A program made the position numbers and the translations under genes. Shown in pieces: positions 21,023-30,548 of a stretch of DNA of 64,000 nucleotides. The stretch covers positions 2,480,001-2,544,000 of the forward strand of contig NZ_CP014337.1 of assembly GCF_002024805.1 (NCBI RefSeq), written 5' to 3'. Position 1 is the stretch's first letter. The number at the start of each line of letters is the position of its first letter. The DNA comes from Elizabethkingia bruuniana (GTDB lineage Bacteria > Bacteroidota > Bacteroidia > Flavobacteriales > Weeksellaceae). Under the pieces are notes generated by a model, which saw only the letters and a program-made list of their open reading frames with translations, searched no databases and had not been told where the DNA came from.

Positions 21023-21133
21023 ATGACAACTTTAAAAAAAACCAGTCAGAAGCCCAGCCAGTCTTCTTATACCTGGTTACTGACGTTTCTGGCAGCACTC
21101 GTGGTCTTAACCTTAATTATTAGAATAGTATGA
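21023..21133 (+). CDS. 36-residue membrane micro-protein heading the kdp operon
   Basis: Reading from the ATG at 21023 gives 36 residues: a basic, Ser/Thr/Lys-rich N-terminus (MTTLKKTSQKPSQSS) followed by one hydrophobic helix (WLLTFLAALVVLTLII) and a short basic end. This is a normal single-span, N-in micro-protein. Its stop overlaps the next micro-ORF start by four bases (ATGA), which indicates translational coupling. I do not recognise a family. A second ATG 7 bases upstream is in another frame and encodes no hydrophobic helix. Possible roles are a Kdp accessory subunit or a leader peptide. Confidence 0.6.
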   Translation: MTTLKKTSQKPSQSSYTWLLTFLAALVVLTLIIRIV

Positions 21134-21213
21134 TGCTTTTAGTCCTTTTATTACTCAGTATTGTTTTGTTCTGGCTTTTGTATAAAACAGTTCAATTTTT
21201 TGATAAAATATAA
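21130..21213 (+). CDS. 27-residue membrane micro-protein in the kdp operon
   Basis: The ATG at 21130 overlaps the stop of the previous micro-ORF. The product is 27 residues, almost entirely one hydrophobic helix (MMLLVLLLLSIVLFWLL), ending in YKTVQFFDKI. It precedes kdpF by 6 bases. It resembles KdpF only in size and topology. It may be a second KdpF-like stabilising subunit; no family can be named. Confidence 0.55.
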   Translation: MMLLVLLLLSIVLFWLLYKTVQFFDKI

Positions 21214-21219
21214 CATATC

Positions 21220-21297
21220 ATGTGGAGTTTATTCATCCTTTCCGTTCTGGCATTCATTTACATCTGTTATGTGCTTATGAAGCCTGAAAAATTTTAA
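21220..21297 (+). CDS. kdpF: KdpF-like small subunit of the potassium ATPase
   Basis: A 25-residue single-span peptide (MWSLFILSVLAFIYICYVLM) ending in KPEKF, the usual C-terminal pattern of KdpF. It is 6 bases before kdpA, the standard position. In known systems KdpF stabilises the KdpABC complex in the inner membrane. The call rests on position, size, topology and the KPEKF end. Confidence 0.75.
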   Translation: MWSLFILSVLAFIYICYVLMKPEKF

Positions 21298-21303
21298 ATT
21301 ATT

Positions 21304-22998
21304 ATGAATACAGAAATTTTAGGCATTATTGCCATGTTTGTTCTAACCTTAATCATAGGTCTTTTCTTAGGAAAATATATTGCCCGTGTATATGGTTATG
21401 AGAAAACCTTTTTAGACCCGGTTTTTAATCCTGTTGAAAAGTTATTTTTCAAAATATCAGGAATAAATCCCAATCGCCAGATGAACTGGAAGCAAAATAT
21501 GTATGCCATGCTTACCATTAATCTGATTTGGTTTGTTATCGGGTTCATCCTCCTGCAAACCCAACAATGGCTGCCTCTGAATCCGGACAACAATCCTAAT
21601 ATGTCACCGGATTTAGCTTTTAATACAACAATATCTTTTCTTGTTAACTGTAACCTTCAGCATTACTCAGGTGAAACCGGGGTCAGTTATCTCAGTCAGC
21701 TTTTTCTGATGTTTCTTCAGTTTGTAACAGCTGCAACCGGAATGGCGGCTATGGCTGTACTATTTAAAGCTTTCAAAGAAAAAACAACTACAGAATTAGG
21801 AAACTTCTACGATTATTTCATGAAATCCATGACCCGGATCCTGATTCCTATTTCCATTATTGTAGCATTTATTCTTTCTGCAAACGGAAGCCCAATGACT
21901 TTCGAAGGAAAAGATCATATTACAACGCTTGAAGGACAAAAATCAGACGTTTCAAGAGGTCCTGTAGCTGCATTTGTTGCTATTAAACACCTAGGTACTA
22001 ATGGTGGCGGCTTTTTCGGTACTAACTCTGCCCACCCCTTAGAAAATCCTAATTACGTTACCAATATTACGGAAATGGCTACTCAGATGATCATTCCGTT
22101 TGCGTTAGTATTTGCATTGGGCTTTTATCTTAAAAGAAAAAAATTATCCCGGATTATATTTACAGTAATGACTGTAGGCTTTCTTGCATTAGCAATTCCT
22201 AATGTAATCAATGAGACTTCCGGAAATCCACTCATTACTCAGATGGGTGCAGATAGCAGTCTTGGTGCTATGGAGGGCAAAGAAATTCGCTTTGGCAGTG
22301 CTTCTTCAGGTTACTGGAGCATTGCAACTACTGTAATCTCTACCGGATCTGTAAACTCTATGCACGACAGTACCATGCCTCTTTCCGGAATGAATGAACT
22401 TCTGGCAATGATGATTAACTGCTTTTATGGAGGTTGTGGTGTTGGAATTCTTAATTACTTCATCTTCATTATTCTGGCAGTATTTATCAGCGGGCTAATG
22501 GTCGGAAGAACTCCGGAGTTCTTGGGTAAAAAGATTGAAGCTAAAGAAATGAAAATCGCTATGATTGTAGCATTATTCCACCCGTTTCTTATTCTTGCAG
22601 GAACTGCACTTACAGCCTATCTGCCGGAATTTGGTACAAAGACATTAAACAATCCGGGCTTCCATGGCTTCAGCGAAATGCTGTATGAATTCACTTCTTC
22701 TTCAGCAAACAACGGATCAGGTTTTGAAGGTCTGGGAGACAATACACCATGGTGGAATATTTCCACAGGGATTGTCCTTCTTCTTTCAAGATTTATCCCG
22801 ATTATAGGCCCTATTGCCATTGCAGGATGTCTGGCCGAGAAAAAATTCATTCCTGAGGGGTCCGGAACACTAAAAACTGACACATTAACTTTTGGATTCA
22901 TGACGCTTGCTGTCATCATATTAATTGCTGCACTATCCTTCTTCCCTTCTCTTACACTGGGACCAATCGCAGAACAGCTTCAATATTTTTCCAAATAA
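21304..22998 (+). CDS. kdpA: Potassium-transporting ATPase subunit A
   Basis: A 564-residue membrane protein and the potassium-binding, channel-like subunit of the high-affinity Kdp pump. About ten transmembrane helices and the four selectivity-filter segments typical of KdpA are visible, including [33 protein letters not shown] and the NNGSGFEGL region. Length matches the family (about 560). It follows kdpF by 6 bases and precedes kdpB by 25. The start at 21304 ([15 protein letters not shown]) begins directly with the first helix. Confidence 0.97.
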   Translation: MNTEILGIIAMFVLTLIIGLFLGKYIARVYGYEKTFLDPVFNPVEKLFFKISGINPNRQMNWKQNMYAMLTINLIWFVIGFILLQTQQWLPLNPDNNPNMSPDLAFNTTISFLVNCNLQHYSGETGVSYLSQLFLMFLQFVTAATGMAAMAVLFKAFKEKTTTELGNFYDYFMKSMTRILIPISIIVAFILSANGSPMTFEGKDHITTLEGQKSDVSRGPVAAFVAIKHLGTNGGGFFGTNSAHPLENPNYVTNITEMATQMIIPFALVFALGFYLKRKKLSRIIFTVMTVGFLALAIPNVINETSGNPLITQMGADSSLGAMEGKEIRFGSASSGYWSIATTVISTGSVNSMHDSTMPLSGMNELLAMMINCFYGGCGVGILNYFIFIILAVFISGLMVGRTPEFLGKKIEAKEMKIAMIVALFHPFLILAGTALTAYLPEFGTKTLNNPGFHGFSEMLYEFTSSSANNGSGFEGLGDNTPWWNISTGIVLLLSRFIPIIGPIAIAGCLAEKKFIPEGSGTLKTDTLTFGFMTLAVIILIAALSFFPSLTLGPIAEQLQYFSK

Positions 22999-23023
22999 CA
23001 GAACATTTTTAACATTAAAAAAA

Positions 23024-25063
23024 ATGAAAAATCAATCTCAAACATTATTTCAAAAAGATTTGGTAAACGAAGCGGTGAAACAATCTTTCGTAAAACTGAA
23101 TCCGAAAATTATGTTTAAAAATCCGGTGATGTTTCTTGTAGAAATTGGTACAGTAGTTATGCTTATTGTATCATTATTCAGCCTTGCAGGAAATACAAGC
23201 CAGGGAAGCTTTGCTTATAACTTTTTAGTTTTTATTATATTATTTTTCACTGTTCTTTTCGCCAACTTCGCTGAAGCAATCGCTGAAGCCAGAGGCAAAG
23301 CACAGGCCGATTCTCTTCGAAAAACCCGTGAAGAAACTCCTGCAAAAGTTATTACAAAAAACCAGCCGGGATTTCAGATAGAAACCACATTGAAAAGATC
23401 TGCGGAAATGCAATTGGGAGATATCTTCTTATGTAAAGCCGGAGATCAGATTCCAATGGATGGTGAGATTATTGAAGGGTTGGCTACTATTGATGAGTCA
23501 GCCATTACCGGAGAAAGCGCTCCTGTTATCCGTGAAGCCGGAGGCGACAAAAGCTCTGTAACCGGAGGTACAAAAGTACTATCTGACAGAATAAAAGTAA
23601 AAGTTACAACTAAACCTGGTGAATCTTTTCTGGACAAAATGATTGCTCTTGTGGAAGGAGCTTCCCGCCAGAAAACACCTAATGAAATAGCATTAACAAT
23701 ACTTTTGGCGGGCTTTACCCTTACTTTTATTATCGTTACTGTAACACTGAAACCTTTTGCAGACTATGCGCAAACCCCAATTACTATAGCGGCATTCATT
23801 TCCCTCTTCGTTTGTTTAATCCCCACTACAATTGGAGGTTTGCTTTCTGCAATCGGAATTGCAGGAATGGACAGAGCACTTCGCGCTAATGTAATTACTA
23901 AAAGTGGTAAAGCCGTAGAAACTGCCGGAGATATAGATGTACTACTTTTGGATAAAACCGGAACTATTACAATAGGAAATCGTAAGGCCACTCAGTTTCA
24001 CCCTTGTCTGGCTGTAGCGAAAGATGATTTTGTAAAAGCTGCTGCTTTGAGCTCTGTTGCAGATGAAACCCCTGAAGGAAAATCTATCATAGAACTAAGC
24101 CAGCTGAAATCAGAAGACCTGAAAATAAACAATCCTCATTACATAAATTTCACAGCTGAAACAAGAAGTTCGGGTGTAGACTTCGACGATACCAGAATCA
24201 GAAAGGGAGCTTATGATGCGATAAAAAAACTGACAGAGAAAGCAGGAAATATTTTCCCTAAAGAAACAGAAGAAGCGGTAATCAAGATTTCTGAAAATGG
24301 AGGTACTCCATTAGTGGTATCACTTAATGAAAAAGTAATTGGTGTAATAGAATTACAGGACATTATTAAAACCGGAATTCAGGAACGTTTCCAGCGGCTA
24401 AGAAAAATGGGTGTAAAAACGGTAATGGTTACCGGAGACAACCCTTTAACTGCAAAATACATTGCTGAAAAAGCAGGAGTAGACGATTTTATTGCCGAAG
24501 CTAAACCTGAGGATAAGATGAACTACATCAAAAAAGAGCAGCAATCTGGTAAGCTGGTTGCGATGATGGGAGACGGAACGAATGATGCGCCCGCATTGGC
24601 CCAGGCAGATGTAGGTGTAGCAATGAACAGCGGAACACAGGCAGCAAAAGAAGCAGGAAACATGGTGGATCTAGACAATGACCCTACTAAACTTATTGAA
24701 ATTGTGGAAATTGGAAAACAATTGCTAATGACCCGCGGAACGCTGACTACCTTTAGTATTGCTAATGATGTTGCCAAATATTTCGCGATTATTCCGGCCT
24801 TGTTTATCACCTTTATTCCGGCGCTTCAGAAGCTTAATATTATGCAGCTTCACAGTCCGCAATCGGCTATATTATCAGCGATTATATTCAATGCTGTAAT
24901 TATCCCGATTCTTATTCCGCTTGCACTAAAAGGTGTGGCTTACAAACCAATAGGTGCCAGTGCTCTTCTGAGAAGAAATCTGCTTATCTACGGATTAGGA
25001 GGAATCATTGTTCCTTTCATCGGAATAAAAATTATTGATCTGTTCATCAGTGTATTCTTTTAA
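23024..25063 (+). CDS. kdpB: Potassium-transporting ATPase subunit B (catalytic P-type ATPase)
   Basis: A 679-residue subunit that hydrolyses ATP for the pump. P-type motifs present are TGES in the actuator domain, [13 protein letters not shown] with phosphorylated Asp310, the nucleotide-domain region [11 protein letters not shown] and [18 protein letters not shown]. The longest frame starts at 22925 inside kdpA, but the ATG at 23024 ([18 protein letters not shown]) gives the expected KdpB N-terminus and follows the kdpA stop by 25 bases. It is co-transcribed with kdpC, 11 bases downstream. Confidence 0.97.
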   Translation: MKNQSQTLFQKDLVNEAVKQSFVKLNPKIMFKNPVMFLVEIGTVVMLIVSLFSLAGNTSQGSFAYNFLVFIILFFTVLFANFAEAIAEARGKAQADSLRKTREETPAKVITKNQPGFQIETTLKRSAEMQLGDIFLCKAGDQIPMDGEIIEGLATIDESAITGESAPVIREAGGDKSSVTGGTKVLSDRIKVKVTTKPGESFLDKMIALVEGASRQKTPNEIALTILLAGFTLTFIIVTVTLKPFADYAQTPITIAAFISLFVCLIPTTIGGLLSAIGIAGMDRALRANVITKSGKAVETAGDIDVLLLDKTGTITIGNRKATQFHPCLAVAKDDFVKAAALSSVADETPEGKSIIELSQLKSEDLKINNPHYINFTAETRSSGVDFDDTRIRKGAYDAIKKLTEKAGNIFPKETEEAVIKISENGGTPLVVSLNEKVIGVIELQDIIKTGIQERFQRLRKMGVKTVMVTGDNPLTAKYIAEKAGVDDFIAEAKPEDKMNYIKKEQQSGKLVAMMGDGTNDAPALAQADVGVAMNSGTQAAKEAGNMVDLDNDPTKLIEIVEIGKQLLMTRGTLTTFSIANDVAKYFAIIPALFITFIPALQKLNIMQLHSPQSAILSAIIFNAVIIPILIPLALKGVAYKPIGASALLRRNLLIYGLGGIIVPFIGIKIIDLFISVFF

Positions 25064-25074
25064 AGTTTAAAAAA

Positions 25075-25641
25075 ATGAAAAATTATATTCTACCTGCCGT
25101 AAAACTCACATTTGTGATGGCAGTACTCGTTGGCATTTATCTTATGTTTGTATATGCTGGTTCAAAAGTTCTTCCTACCGGCGGAAATGCCGAAATTATT
25201 ACCTATAAAGGTCAAAAATTCTATAGAAATATCGGACAGGAATTCAAATCACCAAAATACTTTCACGGACGTCCTTCTTCAGTAAATTATAAAGCTGACG
25301 GAAGTGGCGCAAGCAATAAAGGCCCAAGTAATAAAGAGTATCTGGATATTGTACAAAAGAGACTCAATACGCTGAAAATGGAAAACCCTGGCATGGAAAA
25401 CACAAAAGTTCCTGTGGAACTTATCACTGCCAGTGGCAGCGGATTGGATCCTGATATTTCTCCTGAAGGAGCTCTTTATCAGGTAAAAAGAATTGCTAAA
25501 GTTCGTAATCTTTCTGAGGAAGAGGTTAAGAATCTTGTTACCCAAAATACAACTCCACCAGTTCTTCACCTTCTGGGACCAGCTAAAGTAAACGTATTAG
25601 AACTGAACGTGGCATTAGACAAACTTAGCACTCACCAATAA
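25075..25641 (+). CDS. kdpC: Potassium-transporting ATPase subunit C
   Basis: A 188-residue protein with one N-terminal transmembrane helix (about 5-28) and a periplasmic domain. Family patterns include GREFKSPKYFHGRPSS-like sequence (here GQEFKSPKYFHGRPSS), PVELITASGSGLDPDISPEGA and a C-terminal LGPAKVNVLELNVALD. KdpC stabilises and activates KdpB. It lies 11 bases after kdpB. Length and motifs are complete. Confidence 0.97.
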   Translation: MKNYILPAVKLTFVMAVLVGIYLMFVYAGSKVLPTGGNAEIITYKGQKFYRNIGQEFKSPKYFHGRPSSVNYKADGSGASNKGPSNKEYLDIVQKRLNTLKMENPGMENTKVPVELITASGSGLDPDISPEGALYQVKRIAKVRNLSEEEVKNLVTQNTTPPVLHLLGPAKVNVLELNVALDKLSTHQ

Positions 25642-25656
25642 TCATGAAACGTTTTT

Positions 25657-25682
25657 GCAATGCTTCTAAAAAGCGGCATTGC
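25657..25682 (+). other. Small hairpin between kdpC and porin gene
   Basis: GCAATGC (25657-25663) and GCATTGC (25676-25682) form a 7-bp stem with a 12-nt loop and no T run. It is probably an mRNA stability or processing element inside the operon rather than a terminator. Confidence 0.35.
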
Positions 25683-25733
25683 ATCTGACAAAAACATCAG
25701 CTGCAGGAAGCGGCAAATTAAAAAAATCTACGA

Positions 25734-26822
25734 ATGAAAAAGAGCATGATAGCCCTTGTGGCAATGGGACTGAGTTTTTCAGCAAAAGCACAGTCTTCAG
25801 ACAGTATTTCAACAGCTAAGAAAATAACATTCTCTGCCTATGCAGAAGTATTTTACAGTTATAATTTCAATGAACCAAGACAACATATACATCAGAATTT
25901 CCTGTACAATTTTAACCGCCATAATGAGATCAACCTCAATCTGGCCGTTGCAAAAGCAACTTATCAGGACAAGCGTATAAGAGCCAACTTAGCACTAATG
26001 GCAGGAACCTATCCTCAGGACAATATGGTTGCAGAACAGGGAGCACTGCGCTACATCAATGAAGCCAATATTGGGGTGAAAATTTCTGAAAACAAAAATT
26101 TATGGATCGATGCAGGGATTATGCCGTCGCATATTGGATGGGAAAGCGCAATTGGCAAAGACAACTACACGTTAACCCGAAGTATAGCTGCTGAAAACTC
26201 TCCGTATTTTGAAACGGGTGTCAGACTTTCTTATACTACTGACAACGGAAAATGGTACCTCAGCGGACTTGTACTAAACGGATGGCAGAGAATAGCCAAG
26301 CCTGAAGGTAATCAGAGTATTTCTTTCGGACATCAGGTTACTTACAAACCATCAGAGAAAATAACCCTGAACAGTAGCTCATTTATCGGAAATGATAAAT
26401 CAAGAGAAGAAAAAAGAATGCGGTATTTCCACGATTTATATGGAACCTTTCAATTAACTGATAAATTTTCTGCTATTGCAGGCTTTGATATAGGAGCAGA
26501 ACAAAAAGTAAAAGGTAGTGATGCCTATAATATATGGTATTCTCCTAACCTGCTGTTAAAATATCAGCTTAATCCGGATTGGGCTGTAGCAGGAAGACTG
26601 GAATATTATAATGATAAAAATGGGGTAATTATCAATTCCGGCACACCCAATGGATTCCAAACTTTTGGTTATTCCGTAAATGTGGATTACACTATTTTCA
26701 AAAATGTAATGTTCCGTACAGAAGCAAGAGGCTTTACTTCTAAAGATGCTGTTTTTGCAAAAAATGATAATTTTAAAAAAGCTAATTTTATTATAACATC
26801 AAGTCTTAATGTATGGTTTTAA
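25734..26822 (+). CDS. Outer-membrane porin-like protein in the kdp operon
   Basis: A 362-residue protein with a signal peptide (first about 20 residues, ending SAKAQ). The rest is amphipathic beta strands rich in Tyr, Asn and Phe, ending in ITSSLNVWF, a beta-barrel closing strand with terminal phenylalanine. The family pattern resembles the BBP2/OmpL-like porins of Bacteroidetes (for example the stretch IWIDAGIMPSHIGWES-like region near residue 123, here LWIDAGIMPSHIGWES). It is 92 bases after kdpC and before the KdpD gene on the same strand, so it is probably part of the potassium-uptake operon. It may let potassium cross the outer membrane; that role is inferred from context. Confidence 0.85.
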   Translation: MKKSMIALVAMGLSFSAKAQSSDSISTAKKITFSAYAEVFYSYNFNEPRQHIHQNFLYNFNRHNEINLNLAVAKATYQDKRIRANLALMAGTYPQDNMVAEQGALRYINEANIGVKISENKNLWIDAGIMPSHIGWESAIGKDNYTLTRSIAAENSPYFETGVRLSYTTDNGKWYLSGLVLNGWQRIAKPEGNQSISFGHQVTYKPSEKITLNSSSFIGNDKSREEKRMRYFHDLYGTFQLTDKFSAIAGFDIGAEQKVKGSDAYNIWYSPNLLLKYQLNPDWAVAGRLEYYNDKNGVIINSGTPNGFQTFGYSVNVDYTIFKNVMFRTEARGFTSKDAVFAKNDNFKKANFIITSSLNVWF

Positions 26823-26854
26823 AAAATTACAACTACAAAAAGAGGTGAGAAATG

Positions 26855-26936
26855 GTAAAGTTGTTTTTTTGATTTTTTGTTATTCTGCAACTTTACAAAT
26901 ACACAAAAAGACAACTTTACGATTCCACAATTTTAC
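26855..26936 (+). repeat. Inverted and direct CAACTTTAC repeats between porin and kdpD
   Basis: GTAAAGTTG at 26855-26863 is the complement of CAACTTTAC at 26888-26896. The same 9-mer recurs directly at 26912-26920, and a one-base variant, CAATTTTAC, occurs at 26928-26936. The first pair can form a hairpin with a 24-nt loop containing T runs, possibly an attenuator; the direct copies could be protein sites. Confidence 0.5.
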
Positions 26937-26966
26937 AATTCATTAAAACATCAATAAATTTAGGTT

Positions 26967-28076
26967 ATGTCATCAGCAGACCATTTTTTACAACTTATCC
27001 AGAAGTCCAAACGGGGAAAATTCAAAATATACATCGGCATGAGTGCCGGAGTAGGAAAAACATTCCGCATGCTTCAGGAAGCGCATACCCTTTTGAGAAA
27101 CGGTATCGATGTAAAAGCGGGCTTTATTGAAACCCACGGCAGAGAGGAAACAGATGCTCTTGTTGTAGGAATCCCAACTATTGAAAGAAGGTCGATTTTC
27201 TATAAAGGGAAATATCTGGAAGAAATGGATCTTCAGGCTATTATTAACGATCATCCGGAAGTAGTTTTGGTAGATGAATTAGCCCATACTAATGTAGAAG
27301 GTTCCAAAAACAAAAAACGCTGGCAGGATGTACTGGAAATTCTGGAAAACGGAATCAACGTAATCAGTGCAATGAATATTCAGCACATAGAAAGTCTGAA
27401 TGAAGATGTAAAAAATATTACCGGAATAGAAGTATCCGAGCGTGTTCCTGATAAAGTTTTGGCACTGGCGGATGAAGTTGTAAACATAGACCTTACGGCT
27501 GATGAACTGCTAACCCGGCTAAAGGAAGGTAAAATCTATAAAAAAGAAAAAATAGAAACTGCACTTGCCAATTTCTTTCAGAGCAATCATATTCTTCAGC
27601 TCAGAGAACTGGCTTTGAAAGAAGTCGCTACCCACGTAGAAAAAAAAGTAGAAGCCGAAATAAAAACAGAAAACTTTAAACCTGTTAAATTTCTAGCCTG
27701 TATCAGCAGTAATGAAAAAGTAGCAAAAACCATTATCCGAAAAACAGCCCGTCTGGCAAGTTACTACAGTAGTCCGTGGACTGTCCTTTATATACAGAAA
27801 CCTTCAGAAAGTCCTGAAAAAATAGCCCTGGATAAGCAACGTTACCTGATTAATAATTTTAACTTAGCGCAGGAATTAGGAGCCAAAGTTGTACGCATGA
27901 AGGAAAGCAGTGTTCACCAGGGGATTCTGGAATACGTTAATCAGCATAATATTACCACAGTATGTATAGGGAAACCCCGTCATAAACTATGGCAACGCAT
28001 ATCCGGCTACAGCTGGATTTATACGTTAATGAACCGACTGAACGAAAAACATATTGATATTATCATTTTATCTTAA
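26967..28076 (+). CDS. kdpD: Stand-alone KdpD sensor domain with USP domain (kinase core missing)
   Basis: A 369-residue cytoplasmic protein equal to the N-terminal part of KdpD only. The KdpD domain (about 18-230) carries the Walker A-like GMSAGVGKT, ETHGREET and VLVDELAHTN. A universal-stress-protein domain (about 245-369) follows. There are no transmembrane helices and no histidine kinase core. In classical KdpD these are fused to the kinase; here the kinase is a separate gene 5 bases downstream. The N-terminal domain is known to bind ATP and, in some species, cyclic di-AMP at the USP. It probably relays potassium or ATP status to the downstream kinase. Confidence 0.92.
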   Translation: MSSADHFLQLIQKSKRGKFKIYIGMSAGVGKTFRMLQEAHTLLRNGIDVKAGFIETHGREETDALVVGIPTIERRSIFYKGKYLEEMDLQAIINDHPEVVLVDELAHTNVEGSKNKKRWQDVLEILENGINVISAMNIQHIESLNEDVKNITGIEVSERVPDKVLALADEVVNIDLTADELLTRLKEGKIYKKEKIETALANFFQSNHILQLRELALKEVATHVEKKVEAEIKTENFKPVKFLACISSNEKVAKTIIRKTARLASYYSSPWTVLYIQKPSESPEKIALDKQRYLINNFNLAQELGAKVVRMKESSVHQGILEYVNQHNITTVCIGKPRHKLWQRISGYSWIYTLMNRLNEKHIDIIILS

Positions 28077-28081
28077 GCACT

Positions 28082-29803
28082 ATGAAACTTAAAACAAAAC
28101 TCACTTTAGGAGTCGGGCTTCTGTTTTTACTGATTGTTTTACTTTCGGTGATTGGTGCATTGTATATCAATAAACTAAAATCCGACACTGAAAAAATTCT
28201 TACAGCCAATTATAACAGTCTGGAATATGCTAAAAACATGATGCTGGCACTGGATAAGATAGATACAGATAGTGCACAGGCTGTAAAAAACTTCAGAATA
28301 AACAATGCTTTTCAGGATAAGAATCTTTCGGAACCCGGAGAAAAAGAAGCTACTCACAGTCTGAATATCCATTTTAAAAAGTATTTAGAAGAAAAGACTA
28401 TTGCAGGCGAAAAGCAAATCCGAAGTGATCTGGCAAAAATCATGTCGCTGAATATGAAAGCCATTGAAAGAAAAAGTGATACGGCTATTGTTACAGCTGG
28501 TAATGCTACCTTTTGGATTGTTAGTTTAGGAACAGTATGTTTCATGATTGCCTTTACACTTCTTTTTAATCTCCCCCAGACCATTGCCGAACCTATTCGC
28601 CAACTTACATCCAGTATCCGTCAGATTGCCGGTAGAAATTATCATGAAAGAGTTCACTTCAAAGGCAGTGAAGAATTTAATGATCTTGCAGATTCATTCA
28701 ATATTATGGCTGAAAAGCTTGAGGAATATGAAAGCAGCAATTTGTCCAAACAATTAATGGATAAAAAGCGTATTGAAACACTTGTTAACAATATGCACGA
28801 TGCTGTTATTGGTCTGGATGAAAATCATTTCATCTACATGATCAATGATCAGGCATTAAGAATAACCAATCTGAAGAAAGAAGAATTGATGGGAAAAACA
28901 GCTCATGAGGTTGCTATAAATAATGATTTGCTTCGTGAACTCCTTAAAAATATAGACAATCCTTCGGAAGAGCCTATAAAAATTGTAGCTGATAACAAAG
29001 AGAGTTATTTTGAACAGGATGTAATTCCTATCAGCGCCATTAAAACCGGTGAAAAAGAAAAGAAAAACATTGGTAAAGTAATTCTCCTTCGCAACATTAC
29101 CCCTTTCAAAGAATTAGACTTCGCCAAGACCAATTTCATCGCAACTATTTCTCATGAACTGAAAACACCAATTGCGGCTATTAAAATGGGCGTACAGCTA
29201 TTGGGGAACCAAAAGTTCGGTAATCTTAATGAGCAACAGCAGGAATTATTAAAAAGTATAGATGAGGACGGGCAACGTTTGTTAACCATAACCAGTGAGT
29301 TACTTAACCTTTCTCAGGTAGAAAGCGGCAATATCCGTCTGAATGTTGAATCTTGTAATCCTGAAGAATTAGTTTATACAGCCGTTAAAAATGTTGAAAT
29401 GCTGGCGGAGCAAAAAAATATTTCTGTTGTCACAGAGGTAAAGACAGATAAAGAAGACCGCGTAGTTGCGGACTTTGATAAAACGGTATGGGTTATTAAT
29501 AATTTCCTGAGCAATGCCATCAAGCATTCATTCCCCGAAGAAAGCATCCGCATTCTCATAGAAAAGAAAGGTGCATTTGTACGGTTCGGGATTTCTGATA
29601 GCGGAAAAGGAATTGACGAAAAATACCACCGCCAAATATTTGACCGTTATTTTCAGGTACCCGGAGAGCATCAAAGCGGAACAGGTTTGGGACTGGCAAT
29701 ATCCAAGAATTTTATTGAAAAGCAACATGGCGAAATCGGTGTATTTAGTTCCCTGAATCAGGGCAGTACTTTTTATTTTACACTACCCCTTTCTGATACA
29801 TAA
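28082..29803 (+). CDS. HAMP-PAS sensor histidine kinase of the kdp locus
   Basis: A 573-residue membrane kinase: TM1 (about 7-28), a periplasmic segment, TM2 (about 140-162), HAMP (about 163-215), PAS (about 230-345), HisKA with phospho-acceptor His358 in TISHELKTP, and HATPase_c with NNFLSNAIKHS, ISDSGKGID and GTGLGLAIS. It begins 5 bases after the stand-alone KdpD domain, so the pair likely acts as a split KdpD. The phosphorylation partner is probably the sigma-54 regulator at 19450, since no other response regulator is in the locus; this is inference. A hairpin terminator follows. Confidence 0.92.
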   Translation: MKLKTKLTLGVGLLFLLIVLLSVIGALYINKLKSDTEKILTANYNSLEYAKNMMLALDKIDTDSAQAVKNFRINNAFQDKNLSEPGEKEATHSLNIHFKKYLEEKTIAGEKQIRSDLAKIMSLNMKAIERKSDTAIVTAGNATFWIVSLGTVCFMIAFTLLFNLPQTIAEPIRQLTSSIRQIAGRNYHERVHFKGSEEFNDLADSFNIMAEKLEEYESSNLSKQLMDKKRIETLVNNMHDAVIGLDENHFIYMINDQALRITNLKKEELMGKTAHEVAINNDLLRELLKNIDNPSEEPIKIVADNKESYFEQDVIPISAIKTGEKEKKNIGKVILLRNITPFKELDFAKTNFIATISHELKTPIAAIKMGVQLLGNQKFGNLNEQQQELLKSIDEDGQRLLTITSELLNLSQVESGNIRLNVESCNPEELVYTAVKNVEMLAEQKNISVVTEVKTDKEDRVVADFDKTVWVINNFLSNAIKHSFPEESIRILIEKKGAFVRFGISDSGKGIDEKYHRQIFDRYFQVPGEHQSGTGLGLAISKNFIEKQHGEIGVFSSLNQGSTFYFTLPLSDT

Positions 29804-29827
29804 ATAAAAAAATACAAGATTAAAAGG

Positions 29828-29865
29828 CCTGTTACTAAAATCATAAAAACGTAACAGGTTTTTTT
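29828..29865 (+). terminator. Terminator at the end of the kdp locus
   Basis: An 8-bp stem CCTGTTAC (29828-29835) with GTAACAGG (29851-29858) has a 15-nt loop and a T run to 29865. Confidence 0.8.
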
Positions 29866-29892
29866 GTACATTTATTTATCATTTTCAGCATT

Positions 29893-30537
29893 ATGGATAT
29901 ATTTGATAAACTTCCTGTACAGAATGAATTATTACTTATTATTATTTCCGTTATTATTGGACTTATTATTGGTGCTGAACGGGAGTATAGGAATAAATCA
30001 GCTGGTTTGCGTACCTTTATTCTGGTATGCTTCGGATCCTGTTTATTTACTATACTTTCTATAAAAATAGGCGTTGAAAATCCGGATCGGTTAGCTGCCA
30101 ATATTATTACTGGTATTGGATTTCTGGGCGCCGGGGTTATCTTCAAAGATGACAATAAAATTGGAGGAATTACCACTGCCACTACAATCTGGGCCACAGC
30201 ATCACTAGGGATGTGTGTAGGCTCTGGCTATGTTTATCTGGCATTATTAGGCTTTGCGCTGGTAATGGCTATTCTTAGTTTGTTAACCTATCTTCAGGAT
30301 TATATCGACAATCATCACAAAATCCGGGAATACAAAATCACGACCTCATCACAAGATGACTTTATCTACTGCGAAAACATTTTTAAAAAGCACCATCTTA
30401 ATTTCACTATTATCAAACAACAATACGGACAGGGTATATTGGCCACAACATGGAGACTTTCTGGTAAAAACAGACATCATCAGGCCCTCATCCATCAGTT
30501 GATGGATGATGAAAAAATCACTTCGTACCAATTCTAA
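29893..30537 (+). CDS. MgtC/SapB-family membrane protein
   Basis: A 214-residue protein with four or five N-terminal hydrophobic helices (about 12-30, 38-58, 70-85, 97-115 and 118-135) and a soluble C-terminal ACT-like tail. Family motifs are present: GLIIGAEREYRNKSAGLRT and ITGIGFLGAGVIFKDDN. MgtC proteins are linked to magnesium stress, ATP homeostasis and regulation of potassium or proton transporters. It lies just after the kdp locus but is separated by a terminator; the 11-base gap to the next gene suggests the two downstream genes are co-transcribed. Confidence 0.9.
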   Translation: MDIFDKLPVQNELLLIIISVIIGLIIGAEREYRNKSAGLRTFILVCFGSCLFTILSIKIGVENPDRLAANIITGIGFLGAGVIFKDDNKIGGITTATTIWATASLGMCVGSGYVYLALLGFALVMAILSLLTYLQDYIDNHHKIREYKITTSSQDDFIYCENIFKKHHLNFTIIKQQYGQGILATTWRLSGKNRHHQALIHQLMDDEKITSYQF

Positions 30538-30548
30538 AACATATTTCA

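Noticed and set aside
21016-21123. Frame starting at the first ATG (21016) before kdpF
   Set aside because: It gives a soluble, random-looking peptide. The ATG at 21023 in another frame gives a proper membrane helix and couples to the next frame.
22925-23023. N-terminal extension of kdpB into kdpA
   Set aside because: It overlaps the kdpA C-terminus; the ATG at 23024 gives the family N-terminus and normal spacing.
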